From Candidatus Ruminimicrobiellum caprinum (GTDB lineage Bacteria; Elusimicrobiota; Endomicrobiia; Endomicrobiales; Endomicrobiaceae): DNA of 22,693 bases. Location: NCBI GenBank assembly GCA_017413305.1, contig JAFPUA010000333.1, forward strand, positions 1-22,693, written 5' to 3'. Position numbers and translations under genes: made by a program. Below, one piece after another: positions 7,796-14,365 of the stretch. Each line of letters starts with the position of its first letter. Position 1 is the first letter of the stretch. The notes under the pieces were generated by a model. The model searched no databases. It was given only the letters and a program-made list of their open reading frames with translations, and had not been told where the DNA came from.

Positions 7796-7850
7796 ATTTT
7801 TGCGAAGCAAAAATCTAAATATAAAAATACAATAAATCGCGAAGCGATTT
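7796..7850. repeat. Two 3-nt-loop palindromes between metK and guaA
   Basis: 7796-7814 has arms ATTTTTGC/GCAAAAAT with a GAA loop. 7834-7850 has arms AAATCGC/GCGATTT with a GAA loop. Both are perfect. No T-run follows either, so they are not obvious terminators. Confidence 0.65.
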
Positions 7851-7887
7851 CCAAGACTGCGTCGCTATAGATAAAAAGGAGTTTGTT

Positions 7888-9414
7888 ATGATTTTAATTC
7901 TTGATTTTGGTTCACAGTATACTCAAGTAATTGCAAGAAAAATAAGGGAATCTCATGTATATTGTGAAATATTTCCCGGGAATAAAAAACTTGATGAAAT
8001 AGAAAATATCGATACCGTGGAAGCAATTATCCTTTCCGGAGGTCCTAACAGTGTATACGCAAAAGACGCTCCTCATCCCGACGAAAAAGTATGGAATATG
8101 AATGTCCCCGTACTCGGTATTTGTTACGGTATGCAGTTAATAGCTCATCATTTGGGCGGCAAAGTACAGCATTCTAAACAAAGAGAATACGGACTTGCAG
8201 ATATAGTAATAAAATCAAAATCTCTTCTTTTTGCAGGCCTTAAAAATAAAATGCCGGTTTGGATGAGCCACGGCGACAAATTAACAAAACTTCCTAAAAA
8301 TTTTAAAATAGTTGCAAGTTCCAAAAATTGTCCTAACGCTGCAATAGTTAATAATGACGGAACAATTTACGGTGTTCAGTTCCATCCGGAAGTTCACCAT
8401 TCTCCTTTCGGTAAACAAATTTTAGATAATTTCCTTTTCAGAGTCTGTAAAGTTAAAAAAGATTGGACGATGAAAAACTATATTAAAGATGAAATTTCAA
8501 GAATCAAAAAACAAGTCGGAAAAAGTAAAGTGCTGTGTGCATTGTCTGGCGGGGTGGATTCTTCCGTTGCTGCAATTATGATGCATAAAGCTATCGGTAA
8601 ACAGTTGTTCAGTGTATATGTTGATCACGGTTTACAGAAGCTCGGCGAAACCGAACGCGTAAGAAAGATTTTCGGTAAAAAGTTTGGTAAAAACTTAATA
8701 ATTGTCGATGCAAAAAAATTGTTTTTAAATAAACTTAAAGGTATTACTGATCCTGAACAAAAAAGAAAAATTATCGGGCATACTTTTATAGAAGTTTTTG
8801 AAAAAGAATCTAAGAAATTAAAGGGTATAGATTTCTTATTACAGGGAACAATCTATCCCGATGTTATTGAAAGTGCCAAAATCGGTAAAGCCGTCACGAT
8901 AAAGAGCCATCACAATGTCGGCGGATTGCCTGAAAAAATGAAAATGAAACTTGTAGAACCTTTAAAATCTCTTTTTAAAGACGAAGTTCGCGAACTTGGC
9001 AGAGAACTTAAAATTCCTAACGAAATTATCGACAGGCAGCCTTTTCCGGGGCCCGGTCTTGCTATTAGAACTTTAGGTGAAATAACAGAAGAAAAATTAA
9101 GAATAGTTAAAGAAGCAGATGCTATTGTTGATTACGAAATAAGAAAAGCCGGTCTATACGAAAAAATTTGGCAGTCCTTTGCAATAATTCTTCCCGTAAA
9201 AACGGTAGGTGTTATGGGTGACCAAAGAACTTACGAATATACAATTGTTATCAGAGCTGTTAATTCTGTTGATGCTATGACAGCAGACTGGGTTAAACTT
9301 CCTTATGATCTTTTAGGTAAGATTTCTTCCAGAATTATTAATGAAGTTAAGGGAGCCAACAGAGTAGTGTATGATATTTCCCAGAAGCCACCGGCGACAA
9401 TCGAATGGGAGTAA
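7888..9414 (+). CDS. guaA: GMP synthase (glutamine-hydrolysing)
   Basis: A 508-residue enzyme converting XMP to GMP with ATP and glutamine. The class I glutamine amidotransferase domain (about 1-190) has LDFGSQYTQVIARKIRE, the nucleophile Cys79 in GICYGMQLI, and the VQFHPEVHH catalytic His/Glu box. The ATP-pyrophosphatase domain has the P-loop SGGVDSS (220-226). The dimerisation domain carries IDRQPFPGPGLAIR and ends in NRVVYDISQKPPATIEWE, the normal C terminus. Length is normal. A strong AAAAGGAG site lies upstream. The first copy of the large nested inverted repeat follows 30 nt after the stop. Confidence 0.97.
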   Translation: MILILDFGSQYTQVIARKIRESHVYCEIFPGNKKLDEIENIDTVEAIILSGGPNSVYAKDAPHPDEKVWNMNVPVLGICYGMQLIAHHLGGKVQHSKQREYGLADIVIKSKSLLFAGLKNKMPVWMSHGDKLTKLPKNFKIVASSKNCPNAAIVNNDGTIYGVQFHPEVHHSPFGKQILDNFLFRVCKVKKDWTMKNYIKDEISRIKKQVGKSKVLCALSGGVDSSVAAIMMHKAIGKQLFSVYVDHGLQKLGETERVRKIFGKKFGKNLIIVDAKKLFLNKLKGITDPEQKRKIIGHTFIEVFEKESKKLKGIDFLLQGTIYPDVIESAKIGKAVTIKSHHNVGGLPEKMKMKLVEPLKSLFKDEVRELGRELKIPNEIIDRQPFPGPGLAIRTLGEITEEKLRIVKEADAIVDYEIRKAGLYEKIWQSFAIILPVKTVGVMGDQRTYEYTIVIRAVNSVDAMTADWVKLPYDLLGKISSRIINEVKGANRVVYDISQKPPATIEWE

Positions 9415-9443
9415 AAAAGTAAATTTAGCTACATCTTATAACA

Positions 9444-9560
9444 AAAAAACAGCAAATTTTGGACTACAATATTGAAACTCGCAAACTTATGTACCCATTA
9501 CGGATATGTACACCGCGTTTGCGAGTTTCTTCATTTTGTTACAAACTTAGCTGTTTTTTC
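9444..9560. repeat. Nested inverted-repeat element, copy 1
   Basis: About 117 bp, nearly identical to 16741-16857 (about five mismatches by eye). Outer arms AAAAAACAGC (9444-9453) / GCTGTTTTTT (9550-9559). Inner arms GAAACTCGCAAAC (9474-9486) / GTTTGCGAGTTTC (9517-9529), a perfect 13 bp. The right outer arm ends in six T, so it could terminate guaA transcription. Tandem placement 3' of unrelated genes and high identity suggest a dispersed, MITE- or REP-like element. Confidence 0.8.
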
Positions 9561-9602
9561 TGTGTTGTTACATTCATTGATAAACTTTGATTTTTCTTTT
9601 TT

Positions 9603-9634
9603 GTCATTCCCGAGTGTCTTTGTCGGGAATCTCG
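9603..9634. repeat. GTCAT...ATCT palindrome
   Basis: GTCATTCCCG, 11 nt, then CGGGAATCTCG; arms TTCCCG/CGGGAA. It sits at the same offset from copy 1 of the nested repeat as the palindrome at 16901-16928 does from copy 2. Confidence 0.75.
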
Positions 9635-9690
9635 TTGTTTTACACTTCGTTCTTGCGTTTCTTCATTTCGCCTAAAATCTTTCTAGTCGC

Positions 9691-9723
9691 TTAGAAATCG
9701 CAACCATATTCTACGATTTCTAA
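9691..9723. repeat. 10-bp perfect inverted repeat
   Basis: TTAGAAATCG (9691-9700) and CGATTTCTAA (9714-9723) around a 13-nt loop. It lies in the part of the first repeat block that is absent from the second. No T-run follows. Confidence 0.6.
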
Positions 9724-9859
9724 AATGTTGTTGCCGTTTATTGTACATTATATATTGTCGTTATGCGGCTTGGGAATTCTTCGTCTCACTAACAAATCTT
9801 TCAATTTTTTAGTTTGTTACATTTATGGGAAAAGTGTAGTGTTTTTTTATATTGTTTCG

Positions 9860-9902
9860 CCTTAAATCTTAAGGTCTAAGAAAAATCGCTTTGCGATTTT
9901 TC
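9860..9902. repeat. Two 3-nt-loop palindromes
   Basis: 9860-9874 has CCTTAA/TTAAGG arms with an ATC loop. 9880-9902 has GAAAAATCGC/GCGATTTTTC arms, a perfect 10 bp, with a TTT loop. The second resembles the AAATCGC/GCGATTT element before guaA. Confidence 0.65.
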
Positions 9903-10032
9903 GTCATCGCGGGTAGTTGCGCGGAATGTTGGCTCGCCCTGCAAGAGTCAATCATCCGAAGAGAGACTACATCGATCGTGGCGATCCAGCGTCGTTTTTC
10001 GTTGTCTTTCCGTCGTTATCTTCTCCATACAC

Positions 10033-10080
10033 AAAAAACGAGGGGTGACCTCCGCTATCCAGCAGTGGTCAATCCCTCGT
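10033..10080 (-). terminator. Strong intrinsic terminator for the minus-strand nuclease gene
   Basis: Read on the minus strand: ACGAGGG, a 2-nt bulge, TGACC, an inner stem CTGCT/AGCGG with a GGAT loop, then GGTCA and CCCTCGT, followed at once by a run of six T. It begins 22 nt after the stop of the gene at 10102-10626. The stem is far more GC-rich than its surroundings. Confidence 0.8.
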
Positions 10081-10101
10081 ACATGAATCATTATAAAATA
10101 T

Positions 10102-10626
10102 TTATCTCAAAATGTCAAGGACTTTAGAATTCTTTTTTATAATAACTATTTTTCTGATACTTTTAGAAAAAACAAATTGTTTCTTTATTTGACTTATTGC
10201 TTTTGTTTCATCAACTTTTATTCTTCTTAAATCAATAATAATATTTGTTGACTGTTTCAATGCACATCTTAAATTATTTTCAATAGTTCTATTGCTATTA
10301 CCTTCTGGAGATTTTATTTCCCATAATTGTCCATCCATTTTCACATCAGGAGTTTTTGCATATTTTGTCTCTACGGGAATCAAAAATTCAACATCCTTAC
10401 CGTATTTGTTTAAAATTTTAGCTATTTCTTTTTCATGTTCTTCTGGATGTGCACCAAAAGGAATTATCGTTTTTCCAAAATTTTCTTTGTTTTGTTTTAC
10501 CTGCAGAGTTTTAATGACAGGTTCTTTAAATTTGTTTACAGGTTCCTCGATAAAATTTATATCTTCTTTTAAAATTTCTTCACTCGATAAAACATTATTG
10601 TTGTTGATCTCATTTGTTTTATTCAT
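10102..10626 (-). CDS. CdiA_C-like (PD-(D/E)XK-type) nuclease-domain protein
   Basis: A 174-residue protein with no signal peptide or membrane segment. Residues 1-50 are polar and Glu/Asn/Lys-rich, probably a linker or partner-binding region. Residues about 55-174 resemble the CdiA C-terminal tRNA-nuclease type domain: HPEEHEKEIAKIL (60-72), KTPDVKMDGQLWEIKSPEGN (91-110) and LKQSTNIIIDLRRIK. Candidate active-site residues are Glu67, Asp94, Glu103 and Lys105, a D-x8-E-x-K pattern as in PD-(D/E)XK folds. Family assignment is by pattern memory; RNA cleavage is inferred. The XRE regulator gene lies 29 nt upstream on the same strand. A toxin or a mobile-element processing nuclease are both possible. 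Confidence 0.75.
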   Translation of the reverse strand: MNKTNEINNNNVLSSEEILKEDINFIEEPVNKFKEPVIKTLQVKQNKENFGKTIIPFGAHPEEHEKEIAKILNKYGKDVEFLIPVETKYAKTPDVKMDGQLWEIKSPEGNSNRTIENNLRCALKQSTNIIIDLRRIKVDETKAISQIKKQFVFSKSIRKIVIIKKNSKVLDILR

Positions 10627-10655
10627 GGTATATCTTTTAAATTTTTGAAATGTTT

Positions 10656-10991
10656 TTATTTTGAAATTTGTGTTTTTAGAAATTCTATTTCTCTGTCCCT
10701 CAGAGCAATTTCTTTTCTCAATATATCAATTTCTCTTTCTTTGCCTTTTAATTGATTAATCAAATCTTTCTCATTACTATCAATATTTTCATTGTTATAA
10801 AAATAAGAAACAGGAACATTGAAATAGTTAGCAAGTTTGTTAATTGATTTTGTGGACGGTTTTGATTTTCCTTTCATCCATCTGCTAATAATAGGTTCTT
10901 TTATATCTAAATTTTTAGATAATTCTTTTTGAGTTAAATTTTTTTCTTTTAAAACAGTTAATAATTTAATAACAAAATTGTTGTTATTCAT
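10656..10991 (-). CDS. XRE-family HTH regulator with coiled-coil tail (possible antitoxin)
   Basis: A 111-residue HTH protein. The helix-turn-helix lies at about residues 9-65 (LTQKELSKNLDIKEPIISRW, then SINKLANYFNVPVSYFY). A charged coiled coil follows at about 75-110 (KGKEREIDILRKEIALRDRE). It is first in a two-gene minus-strand unit with the CdiA_C-like nuclease, the order seen in many regulator-toxin pairs. No Shine-Dalgarno is visible before the ATG, and the upstream DNA has repeated operator-like words (11020-11062), so autoregulation is plausible. It resembles the regulator at 64-387. It may repress the pilin-like gene promoter on the other strand. Confidence 0.88.
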   Translation of the reverse strand: MNNNNFVIKLLTVLKEKNLTQKELSKNLDIKEPIISRWMKGKSKPSTKSINKLANYFNVPVSYFYNNENIDSNEKDLINQLKGKEREIDILRKEIALRDREIEFLKTQISK

Positions 10992-11013
10992 AAATTTATT
11001 TTTTACAAAAACC

Positions 11014-11062
11014 TTGACAAAAGTTAATTAATATACTAAAATTAATATTGTAAAGTTAATTA
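11014..11062 (+). promoter_or_regulatory. Promoter and direct-repeat operator region between the XRE regulator and the pilin-like gene
   Basis: A plus-strand promoter reads TTGACA (11014-11019), 17 nt, TAAAAT (11037-11042). Overlapping it are two copies of AAAGTTAATTA (11020-11030, 11052-11062) 32 nt apart centre to centre, and two copies of AATTAATAT (11026-11034, 11040-11048). The placement suits control by the divergently encoded XRE protein. Confidence 0.6.
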
Positions 11063-11098
11063 TTTGATCTTTTTAAATAAACATAATCAAATGAAAAC

Positions 11099-11175
11099 TG
11101 AGCCGAGCGAGCTATAACATAGCGATAGCTTGAAAAAATAATTAATATTTTTACTAACATAAATCTATCGGCTCA
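11099..11175 (+). ncRNA. Candidate three-way-junction leader RNA upstream of the pilin-like gene
   Basis: Closing stem TGAGCCGA (11099-11106) / TCGGCTCA (11168-11175). Inside it are hairpin AGCTAT (11110-11115) / ATAGCT (11125-11130) and hairpin AAAAATA (11134-11140) / TATTTTT (11146-11152). It lies about 50 nt downstream of the promoter and 36 nt before the AGGAGG of the pilin-like gene. No known riboswitch class is recognised. Confidence 0.45.
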
Positions 11176-11222
11176 TTTTACAAAAAATTAAAAATTTTAG
11201 CAACATTTTTAGGAGGTTTATT

Positions 11223-11690
11223 ATGAAAAAAAAAGGTTTTACTTTAATGGAGTTAGTAATAACAATGACAATTGTAATTATACTATCATTAATTTCTTGG
11301 CCAATTTATAGAAGGCAACATTTGAGAGAAGTTTCTTTACTTTCAGAAGGATATGCTCTTCTTGGTGCAATTAAAGATGCCCAAATTAATTATTATAACG
11401 AATACGGTAGATTTTTACATTGTAGGCATTCCATGAATAGAGAGTATACAGATCAAGGGTGGACGGCTAATGATCCAGTTTTAGGAATAAATGCAATGAA
11501 TAACAAATATTTTTCTTGGTTTAATGCTTATGGTGTAGAACATATAAATGTTAACGGATTAACATCAAGTTTTACTGCTGAAGTTAGAAGTAAAAGTCAT
11601 GGTTCGATAAGAATGCCTTTTAATTTAACAACTCGAGAAGATCTTTCTATTATTGGGGATGGAACAACAACTATAGTAGCATCACACTAA
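11223..11690 (+). CDS. Type IV pilin-like protein (prepilin, N-methylation motif)
   Basis: A 155-residue prepilin. The class III/type IVa signal is plain: KKKG^FTLMELVITMTIVIIL, with cleavage expected after Gly5, Phe6 as the methylated residue and Glu10 as the conserved +5 Glu. A single N-terminal hydrophobic helix follows (about 8-27), then a globular domain with SLLSEGYALLGAIKDAQINYYNEYGRF, a typical pilin-family helix-to-sheet segment. It should be displayed in a type IV pilus or type II secretion pseudopilus; the machinery genes are not here. AGGAGG at 11211-11216 is a strong ribosome site. A promoter, a structured leader and an excellent terminator mark it as a single-gene unit. Confidence 0.9.
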   Translation: MKKKGFTLMELVITMTIVIILSLISWPIYRRQHLREVSLLSEGYALLGAIKDAQINYYNEYGRFLHCRHSMNREYTDQGWTANDPVLGINAMNNKYFSWFNAYGVEHINVNGLTSSFTAEVRSKSHGSIRMPFNLTTREDLSIIGDGTTTIVASH

Positions 11691-11777
11691 ATTATAGTTC
11701 AAGTATTATTGTAAATAATATATCCTTAATTAAAATATTCTAGAAGATTTCATAGCGAGACATAGCGTCGCTCTGAA

Positions 11778-11816
11778 AGAACAGGATTGTAAAAAACAAC
11801 AATCCTGTTCTTTTTT
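11778..11816 (+). terminator. Intrinsic terminator after the pilin-like gene
   Basis: Perfect 12-bp stem GAACAGGATTGT (11779-11790) / ACAATCCTGTTC (11799-11810) with an 8-nt A-rich loop, followed by a T-run to 11816. This is one of the clearest terminators in the window. Confidence 0.9.
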
Positions 11817-11890
11817 ATGTTAAAATTTTCTTTATAATTTTTTTCAAATTTGATAGAATATACAATTATTTACTTAAAGAGGGATGTGTT

Positions 11891-12649
11891 ATGAAAAAAT
11901 TTAATTTGTTATTTTTAGCTTTATTTTTGTCTTCCTGTACAACGGTATCAATGACAGGTAGACAACAGCTGCTGTTGAGCAGTGAAAGTGAAGAAGCAGC
12001 ATCGGGTGCAGCAAGCTATCAGCAGTATTTATCTGAATCAAAAATATCTACCGACAAAACAAATACTGCCCTTGTAAAAAAAGTAGGTCAAAAAATTGCT
12101 GCCGTTTCCGGCTGTGATTACGACTGGGAATTTAACCTGCTTGAAAATGATGAAGCAAATGCATGGTGTTTGTCAGGCGGAAAAGTGGCGGTATATACGG
12201 GAATTTTACCTTATACACAGACAGAGGCAGGCTTAGCAACGGTAATGTCGCACGAAATTGCCCATGCTATTGCCCGTCATGGTGCGGAAAGAGCAGCGCA
12301 GGCTCAGTTAATGGAGTATGGTTTGGCAGCAGGAAATATGGCATTACAAAATAACGAAAACAGAGAATTAATTATGATGGGTGTAAATGTTGCAGGAAAT
12401 GTAGGAGTTATTTTACCCTACAGCAGAAAACATGAATCTGAAGCCGATTATATGGGACTTTTGTTAATGGCAAAAGCCGGCTATGACCCTAACGAAGCCG
12501 TAAAATTTTGGCAGAGAATGTCTCAGGCCAGCAGTGGTTCGCAGGGTGGACTTTCAGATTTCTTATCAACACATCCTTCTGACGAAAAAAGAATTAAAGA
12601 TTTGCAGTCTCATATGGAAGAAGCTTTGAAATATTATAACAAGCAGTAA
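11891..12649 (+). CDS. M48-family zinc metallopeptidase, lipoprotein
   Basis: A 252-residue membrane-anchored peptidase, probably acting on misfolded envelope proteins in the periplasm, as LoiP/BepA-type enzymes do. The lipobox LSSC places the lipidated residue at Cys16. The zinc site is HEIAH (His121, Glu122, His125), with the third ligand in HESEAD (181-186). TMTGRQQLLLSSESEEAAS and the WCLSGGKVAVYTGIL stretch are family landmarks. The C terminus has DFLSTHPSDEKRIKDLQ, as in related proteases. No TPR domain is attached. GAGGG precedes the ATG. Confidence 0.93.
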   Translation: MKKFNLLFLALFLSSCTTVSMTGRQQLLLSSESEEAASGAASYQQYLSESKISTDKTNTALVKKVGQKIAAVSGCDYDWEFNLLENDEANAWCLSGGKVAVYTGILPYTQTEAGLATVMSHEIAHAIARHGAERAAQAQLMEYGLAAGNMALQNNENRELIMMGVNVAGNVGVILPYSRKHESEADYMGLLLMAKAGYDPNEAVKFWQRMSQASSGSQGGLSDFLSTHPSDEKRIKDLQSHMEEALKYYNKQ

Positions 12650-12656
12650 ACTCTCA

Positions 12657-12681
12657 GCAAAAAAATACTTTGCCTTTTTTT
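12657..12681 (+). terminator. Weak intrinsic terminator after the M48 peptidase gene
   Basis: A short stem GCAAA (12657-12661) / TTTGC (12669-12673) is followed by a T-run. The stem is only 5 bp, so this is tentative. Confidence 0.4.
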
Positions 12682-12683
12682 CT

Positions 12684-12712
12684 TTGACATTCGAGTAGAA
12701 AAAGTATAAAAT
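12684..12712 (+). promoter_or_regulatory. Sigma70-type promoter before the M50 peptidase gene
   Basis: TTGACA (12684-12689), 17 nt, TAAAAT (12707-12712), 33 nt before the ATG. It uses the same -35/-10 words and spacing as the pilin-like gene promoter. It likely drives the M50 peptidase-trpS-scpA-scpB run. Confidence 0.7.
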
Positions 12713-12744
12713 TAATACAAAATTTATTGATAAATTAAGTTGAA

Positions 12745-13359
12745 ATGCAATATATTATACCTATAGCAGTATTATTATTTTCTGTAATAGTTCACGAAGT
12801 GGCACATGGTTTTGTTGCTTATAAGTGTGGCGATGATACTGCTAAACTTATGGGTAGGTTAACGCTAAACCCTCTTTATCATGTAGATTTGATAGGAACA
12901 ATATTGTTGCCTTTAACTTTAGTTTTAGCCGGTCTTCCGGCATTTGGGTGGGCTAGACCCGTACCTATAAATGTTCTTAAATTAAAAAATCCTAAGAAAG
13001 ATATTATTTATGTTTCTGCTGCAGGTGTAACCGCAAATATTCTCTTAGCCATAGTTTCGGGAATAATTATGTTTATTATCAGAAACTATTTTGCTAATGT
13101 TGAAACGATGGAATATATTTATGTGATATTGCAGTATATGGTGGTAATAAATGTTGTTCTTTTCGTGTTCAATATGATACCGTTACCACCTCTCGATGGT
13201 TCAAGAATAGTTTATTATTTGTTGCCAAGAGAGTTAGCGCAGAAATATGCAAAGATAGAAAGATACGGTTTTTGGATAATTGTTTTGCTGTTAATCACGG
13301 GCGTTTTGTGGGATATTATCAGACCGATAGTAAATTTTTTAGTAAAACTTATTAGTTGA
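12745..13359 (+). CDS. M50-family membrane metallopeptidase (site-2 protease type, short form)
   Basis: A 204-residue integral membrane peptidase of the compact YwhC/SpoIVFB-like group. HEVAHG holds the zinc ligands His17 and His21 with catalytic Glu18; the third ligand is Asp151 in NMIPLPPLDGSRI. About five TM helices are visible, and there is no PDZ or CBS domain, unlike RseP. The substrate is unknown. The Shine-Dalgarno is weak (AAGTTGA). trpS begins 19 nt after the stop. This gene frequently neighbours trpS and scpAB in bacteria, which supports a housekeeping operon. Confidence 0.92.
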   Translation: MQYIIPIAVLLFSVIVHEVAHGFVAYKCGDDTAKLMGRLTLNPLYHVDLIGTILLPLTLVLAGLPAFGWARPVPINVLKLKNPKKDIIYVSAAGVTANILLAIVSGIIMFIIRNYFANVETMEYIYVILQYMVVINVVLFVFNMIPLPPLDGSRIVYYLLPRELAQKYAKIERYGFWIIVLLLITGVLWDIIRPIVNFLVKLIS

Positions 13360-13378
13360 AATATTAAGGGTGTTAAAA

Positions 13379-14356
13379 ATGGTAAATAAACGAGTTTTGT
13401 CCGGTATGAGACCTACAGGCAGATTGCATTTAGGTCACTACTTTGGAGCATTAAAGAATTGGGTAACAATACAAGAAAATTTTGAATGTTTTTATATGGT
13501 TGCAGACTGGCACGCACTTACCAGCAACTATGCAGATACTTCTGAAATAAAAAATAATTCAATAGATATGGTAATAGATTGGCTTACAGTAGGTGTTGAT
13601 CCGAAAAAAGCCGTTATTTTCAGACAGTCAGAAGTGAAAGAACATGCGGAATTGTTCTTGATACTTTCTATGGTATCTCCTCTCGGTTGGTTGCAGAGAT
13701 GTCCTACATACAAAGAGCAATTGAAAGAAATTCAGTCGAAGGATTTGAACAATTACGGATTTTTAGGATATCCTGTTCTTATGGCAGCCGATATTTTGTT
13801 ATACAAAGCACAAAATGTTCCTGTTGGAGAAGATCAGTTGGCACATTTGGAATATTCAAGAGAGCTTACAAGAAGATTTAATAATTTTTATGGCGAAGTC
13901 CTTTTGGAGCCGCAGGCACTTTTAACAAAAACTGCGCGTGTTCCGGGCTTAGATAAGAGAAAAATGTCTAAGAGCTATGGCAATTCTATTCTTATTGCCG
14001 AAAGTGAAGATGAGATAGTTAAAAAAGTTAAAACTATGTATACAGACCCTGCAAGAATAAAAGCTACCGATGCAGGTCATCCGGAAGGCTGTGTAGTTTT
14101 TGCTTTTCATGAATTATTTAATAAAGATTTTGAAAAGAGAAAAGAAGAATGCAAAGGCGGTTGTATAGGTTGCGTAAAATGTAAGAAAGAACTTGCAGAT
14201 TTGATGTGCGAATTTACAAAACCGTTTTTTGCAAAAAAAAATGAACTTTTAAAAGATAAAGCTGCCGTAGAAAAAATTTTGGAAGAAGGCAGAAAAAAAG
14301 CTTCCGACGAAGCTGCAAAGACGATGCAAGAAGTTAGAAATGCATTAAAGTTTTAA
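13379..14356 (+). CDS. trpS: Tryptophanyl-tRNA synthetase with Fe-S-type cysteine motif
   Basis: A class I synthetase charging tRNA-Trp. HLGH (17-20) and KMSKS (195-199) are the ATP-binding signatures, with SGMRPTGRLHLGHYFGAL at the start. I place the start at the ATG with AAGGG 8 nt upstream, giving 325 residues; an in-frame GTG 9 nt earlier overlaps that ribosome site. An insertion near the C terminus carries Cys238-x19-Cys258-x6-Cys265-x2-Cys268, plus Cys262. It resembles the 4Fe-4S motif C-x22-C-x6-C-x2-C of Thermotoga TrpRS. Cluster binding is inferred. scpA follows after 9 nt. Confidence 0.95.
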   Translation: MVNKRVLSGMRPTGRLHLGHYFGALKNWVTIQENFECFYMVADWHALTSNYADTSEIKNNSIDMVIDWLTVGVDPKKAVIFRQSEVKEHAELFLILSMVSPLGWLQRCPTYKEQLKEIQSKDLNNYGFLGYPVLMAADILLYKAQNVPVGEDQLAHLEYSRELTRRFNNFYGEVLLEPQALLTKTARVPGLDKRKMSKSYGNSILIAESEDEIVKKVKTMYTDPARIKATDAGHPEGCVVFAFHELFNKDFEKRKEECKGGCIGCVKCKKELADLMCEFTKPFFAKKNELLKDKAAVEKILEEGRKKASDEAAKTMQEVRNALKF

Positions 14357-14365
14357 GGAAAAAGT

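Larger units (their letters stand above)
9415..10032. other. Gene-free, repeat-filled stretch downstream of guaA
   Basis: No credible gene is seen. The stretch contains the nested inverted repeat (9444-9560), a GTCAT...ATCT palindrome (9603-9634), a 10-bp inverted repeat (9691-9700/9714-9723), two 3-nt-loop palindromes (9860-9874, 9880-9902), and a visibly GC-richer patch at about 9903-10030. The segment CACTAACAAATCTTTC at 9787-9802 reappears at 16955-16970, also 3' of the second repeat copy. So the homologous block is longer than the core, and this copy has extra DNA at about 9640-9775. Confidence 0.7.

Noticed and set aside
9444..9560. Insertion sequence or transposase remnant
   Set aside because: No transposase-like protein sequence is visible and there are no clear target-site duplications; a small non-autonomous repeat is the most that can be said.
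9472..9675. 67-residue open frame from TTG in the nested repeat (and its 63-residue match at 16768-16959)
   Set aside because: The open frame lies in a palindromic repeat, has no ribosome site, and the two versions diverge completely after the repeat core. Treated as non-coding repeat, with the codon-position note kept in the repeat finding.
9891..10127. 78-residue open frame over the GC-rich patch
   Set aside because: It runs through the minus-strand terminator and has no ribosome site or recognisable domain.
10292..10648. 118-residue plus-strand open frame opposite the nuclease gene
   Set aside because: It is antisense to a gene with a clear domain and shows only the hydrophobic composition expected of a shadow frame.
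13370..13378. GTG start for trpS 9 nt upstream of the ATG
   Set aside because: The GTG overlaps the AAGGG ribosome site that is correctly spaced for the ATG at 13379.
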